From: Scatolibacter rhodanostii
Lineage (GTDB): Bacteria; Bacillota; Clostridia; Oscillospirales; Acutalibacteraceae
DNA length: 64,000 nucleotides
Direction of reading: 5' to 3'
Assembly (NCBI RefSeq): GCF_900197595.1
Contig: NZ_FZLO01000002.1
Location: 248,001 to 312,000 of the forward strand
Positions 61,860-64,000 of this stretch are shown piece by piece. Below the pieces are notes generated by a model that saw nothing but the letters and a program-made list of their open reading frames with translations, did no database searches and had not been told where the DNA came from. Positions within the stretch are counted from its first letter, which is position 1, and every line of letters starts with the position of its first letter. The position numbers and the translations under genes were made by a program.

Positions 61860-62120
61860 TTATTTGGCTTTTTCGATAATCTCAACCACTCGCCATCTCT
61901 TATCTTTGGATAAGGGACGGGTTTCCATGATGCGTACGCGATCGCCGATGCCACACTCATTGTTCTCATCGTGGGCTTTTCTTTTCACGGTGCGCTTAAT
62001 GATTTTTTTGTAAAGCGGATGCTTAACACTGTCTTCTACAGCCACAACTACAGTTTTATCCATTTTGTCACTGACAACACGGCCGATAGTCGTTTTTCTG
62101 TTGCTTCTTGATTCGCTCAC
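61860..62120 (-). CDS. rpsQ: 30S ribosomal protein uS17
   Basis: An 86-residue OB-fold protein: [22 protein letters not shown] and [29 protein letters not shown] 61-base gap separates it from rplN. Confidence 0.98.
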   Translation of the reverse strand: MSESRSNRKTTIGRVVSDKMDKTVVVAVEDSVKHPLYKKIIKRTVKRKAHDENNECGIGDRVRIMETRPLSKDKRWRVVEIIEKAK

Positions 62121-62139
62121 TATTTAATCCTCCCTTACC

Positions 62140-62343
62140 TTAATTTTTCTGTGCTGTGAGTTCATTTTCGCGTATCATTGTTTTGATACGAGCAATGTCT
62201 TTCTTCACAGCAGAAATTCTCATCGGATTGTCAAGCTGATTAATAGCAAGCTGGAAACGAAGGTTAAAGAGCTCCGCTTTAAGGTCAGCGAGTTTCTTGT
62301 TCAGCTCTTCAGCAGTTAATTCTCTGATTTCTGAAGTTTTCAT
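62140..62343 (-). CDS. rpmC: 50S ribosomal protein uL29
   Basis: A 67-residue helical protein at the exit tunnel, where nascent-chain factors dock. Signature [19 protein letters not shown]. The ATG at 62343 overlaps the rplP stop by one base; the frame upstream lies in rplP. Confidence 0.97.
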   Translation of the reverse strand: MKTSEIRELTAEELNKKLADLKAELFNLRFQLAINQLDNPMRISAVKKDIARIKTMIRENELTAQKN

Positions 62344-62765
62344 TACTCTGAGACCTCCGTTTCTTTCACAACAAATTTGCACTTAACAGGCAATTTGTTG
62401 GCGGCCAGACGCATAGCCTCTCTGGCTGTCTCTTCTGATACACCGCCAAGTTCAAACATAATGCGGCCGGGCTTAACAACGGCTACCCAAAATTCAGGTG
62501 CACCTTTACCGGAACCCATGCGAACTTCAGCAGGTTTTTTTGTGACTGGTTTGTGTGGGAAAATTTTAATCCAAACTTTACCGAAACGTTTGCAATAACG
62601 AGTCATGGCAACACGAGCGGCTTCAATTTGGTTAGCAGTAATCCAAGTGGGCTCAAGTGCTTGAAGGCCGAATTCACCGTAAGTGACTTGATTACCACGA
62701 GTTGCTTTACCGGTCATACGACCTCTGTGAACTCTGCGGTATTTCACGCGCTTTGGTAGTAACAT
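62343..62765 (-). CDS. rplP: 50S ribosomal protein uL16
   Basis: A 140-residue protein at the A-site tRNA and 23S interface: [64 protein letters not shown]. Its ATG overlaps the rpsC stop by one base. Confidence 0.98.
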   Translation of the reverse strand: MLLPKRVKYRRVHRGRMTGKATRGNQVTYGEFGLQALEPTWITANQIEAARVAMTRYCKRFGKVWIKIFPHKPVTKKPAEVRMGSGKGAPEFWVAVVKPGRIMFELGGVSEETAREAMRLAANKLPVKCKFVVKETEVSE

Positions 62766-63460
62766 TATCTGCGGCCTCCTTCCCTTTTTGCCGGTCTCTT
62801 TTCTGTATTATTTACAGTAGACTGACGTTTGCTGTTGAGAACTTCGCCTTTATACAGCCATACCTTAACGCCCAAACGGCCGTAGGTGGTAGCAGCTTCA
62901 GCAAAACCATAATCGATATCTGCACGAATGGTCTGCAGCGGAATTGTTCCCTCATGATATTGTTCTGTTCTAGCGATATCAGCGCCGCCCAAACGACCGG
63001 ATACCTGTGTTTTGATACCCTTTGCGCCGAACTTCATGCTTCTGCCGATGCACTGTTTCATAGCACGACGGAAAGAAACACGTCTCTCCAGCTGTGAAGC
63101 GATGTTTTCAGCAACTAGCTGAGCATTCAAATCAGGTTGTTTTACTTCAATAATATTGATAACAACTGGTTTCTTCAGCATTTTTTCGCATTGTACACGA
63201 AGTTTTTCAATCTCAGCACCGCCCTTACCGATAACCATACCGGGTTTAGCGCAGTGAATATGCACTCTAACTTTTGAAGCATCTCTTTCGATCTCAATCT
63301 TCGGAACGCCAGCGGAATAAAGCTGCTTTTTCAGCACCTTACGGAGGTTGTAGTCTTCAACCAAAGTATCGCCGAAAACTTCATCCCTTGCATACCAGCG
63401 GGAATCCCAGTCTTTAATAACGCCCACACGAAGACCGTGCGGATTTACTTTCTGACCCAT
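62765..63460 (-). CDS. rpsC: 30S ribosomal protein uS3
   Basis: A 231-residue head protein with a KH domain ([23 protein letters not shown]) that helps unwind mRNA. It starts [22 protein letters not shown] and ends in a basic tail. Confidence 0.98.
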   Translation of the reverse strand: MGQKVNPHGLRVGVIKDWDSRWYARDEVFGDTLVEDYNLRKVLKKQLYSAGVPKIEIERDASKVRVHIHCAKPGMVIGKGGAEIEKLRVQCEKMLKKPVVINIIEVKQPDLNAQLVAENIASQLERRVSFRRAMKQCIGRSMKFGAKGIKTQVSGRLGGADIARTEQYHEGTIPLQTIRADIDYGFAEAATTYGRLGVKVWLYKGEVLNSKRQSTVNNTEKRPAKREGGRR

Positions 63461-63479
63461 ATCTTTACCTCCTTACGCC

Positions 63480-63815
63480 TTATTCTTTTTCCTTCACAAT
63501 CAAAGTGATATGTGAAGTTCTTTTTAGCACTCTAAATGCTCTGCCATGAGGGCCGGGTCTCATTCTTTTGAGGGTTGGGCCGGGTGTCACATAGCATTTG
63601 CTAACATAAAGGCTGTTTTTATCCATGTTAAAATTGTTTTCTGCATTAGCTACAGCAGATTTGAGCAGCTTTTGCAGATCAGCACAGACAGCCTTTTGTG
63701 TGTGCTTTAAGATCGCGTCTGCAAGGTCAACGGGCTTGTTACGAATCAAATCGAGCACGATGCCCACCTTGCGGGGAGAGATTCGAGTATAATTCAGCGT
63801 TGCTTTTGCTTCCAT
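63480..63815 (-). CDS. rplV: 50S ribosomal protein uL22
   Basis: A 111-residue tunnel-lining protein. It begins [25 protein letters not shown], and the hairpin loop reaching into the tunnel lies in [25 protein letters not shown], without the deletions known from macrolide-resistant strains. Confidence 0.98.
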   Translation of the reverse strand: MEAKATLNYTRISPRKVGIVLDLIRNKPVDLADAILKHTQKAVCADLQKLLKSAVANAENNFNMDKNSLYVSKCYVTPGPTLKRMRPGPHGRAFRVLKRTSHITLIVKEKE

Positions 63816-63834
63816 TTAATCTCTGCTCCTTTCA

Positions 63835-64000
63835 TCATTTGCTCGTCTTTGAGCCGGCATGGCCCTTAAAGGTTCTTGTGGGGGCAAATTCGCCCAATTT
63901 ATGACCAACCATATCCTCGGTAACATAAACCGGAACATGCTTGCGGCCGTCATGAACGGCAATCGTATGACCTACGAAATCCGGGAAAATCATGGAAGAA
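63835..64000 (-). CDS. rpsS: 30S ribosomal protein uS19, start beyond window
   Basis: The C-terminal 55 codons of the head protein that contacts uS13 are visible: [20 protein letters not shown], then [28 protein letters not shown], ending SKTSK. The N-terminus lies outside the window. rplV follows after 19 bases. Confidence 0.95.
   Translation of the reverse strand, partial: SSMIFPDFVGHTIAVHDGRKHVPVYVTEDMVGHKLGEFAPTRTFKGHAGSKTSK

Overview
The window reads as the chromosome of a low-GC, spore-forming Firmicute of class Clostridia, probably near the Oscillospirales. Supporting signs are Firmicute-type ribosomal, secretion and transcription genes, a T-box upstream of ileS, a SpoIIQ-like gene behind a forespore-type promoter, LexA, a DUF4364 protein, a KOW protein between map and infA, a bacterial V-type ATPase, and biotin-dependent decarboxylase subunits. 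The species cannot be named from the sequence alone. I see no rRNA, tRNA, CRISPR array, prophage or insertion sequence.

Layout. 1-872: 3' part of a cysteine desulfurase. 1083-4375: a Tam-like methyltransferase, then a sodium-pump-type decarboxylase set (gamma, biotin carrier, alpha) without the membrane beta subunit. 4984-7143: a MATE transporter, an odd repeated palindrome element, and a DUF4364 regulator. 7273-12576: single-chain PurL and a family 2 glycosyltransferase with a hairpin in its ribosome-binding site. 12833-14990: a serine-repeat membrane protein, then a guanidine-I (ykkC) riboswitch with terminator controlling a GAP/SfLAP membrane protein. 15088-16080: aldo/keto reductase. 16103-21998: a CssRS-like locus with response regulator, sensor kinase and HtrA on the minus strand and a second, divergent HtrA. 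22119-24868: amidase-domain protein, cysteine hydrolase, GntR/LacI-type regulator and thioesterase. 25181-29381: a translationally coupled pair related to 2-hydroxyacyl-CoA dehydratase and its activator.

29453-33817: an Xre regulator divergent from a 62-residue protein across a perfect palindrome, SpoIIQ, LexA with a probable SOS box, a candidate small RNA and a cardiolipin synthase. 34021-38125: IleS with an isoleucine T-box, and signal peptidase I. 38230-46867: a nine-gene V-type ATPase operon with a terminator-like hairpin at its transcript start. 47129-51716: exonuclease III, cyclophilin, pyrimidine-nucleoside phosphorylase, and a CNNM/CorC-family transporter preceded by a short acidic-proline leader peptide and an intrinsic terminator. 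51997-64000: the ribosomal protein cluster on the minus strand, from rpsS (cut by the window end) through secY-adk-map-infA to rpoA-rplQ, without rpsD at its usual place.

The most unusual parts are RNA-level: the riboswitch-controlled GAP-family exporter, the MgtL-like leader ahead of the CNNM transporter, the candidate C-rich small RNA between lexA and cls, the hairpin separating Shine-Dalgarno and start codon of the glycosyltransferase, and the hairpin at the start of the ATPase transcript. All functions are inferred from reading the sequence; no database search was run.
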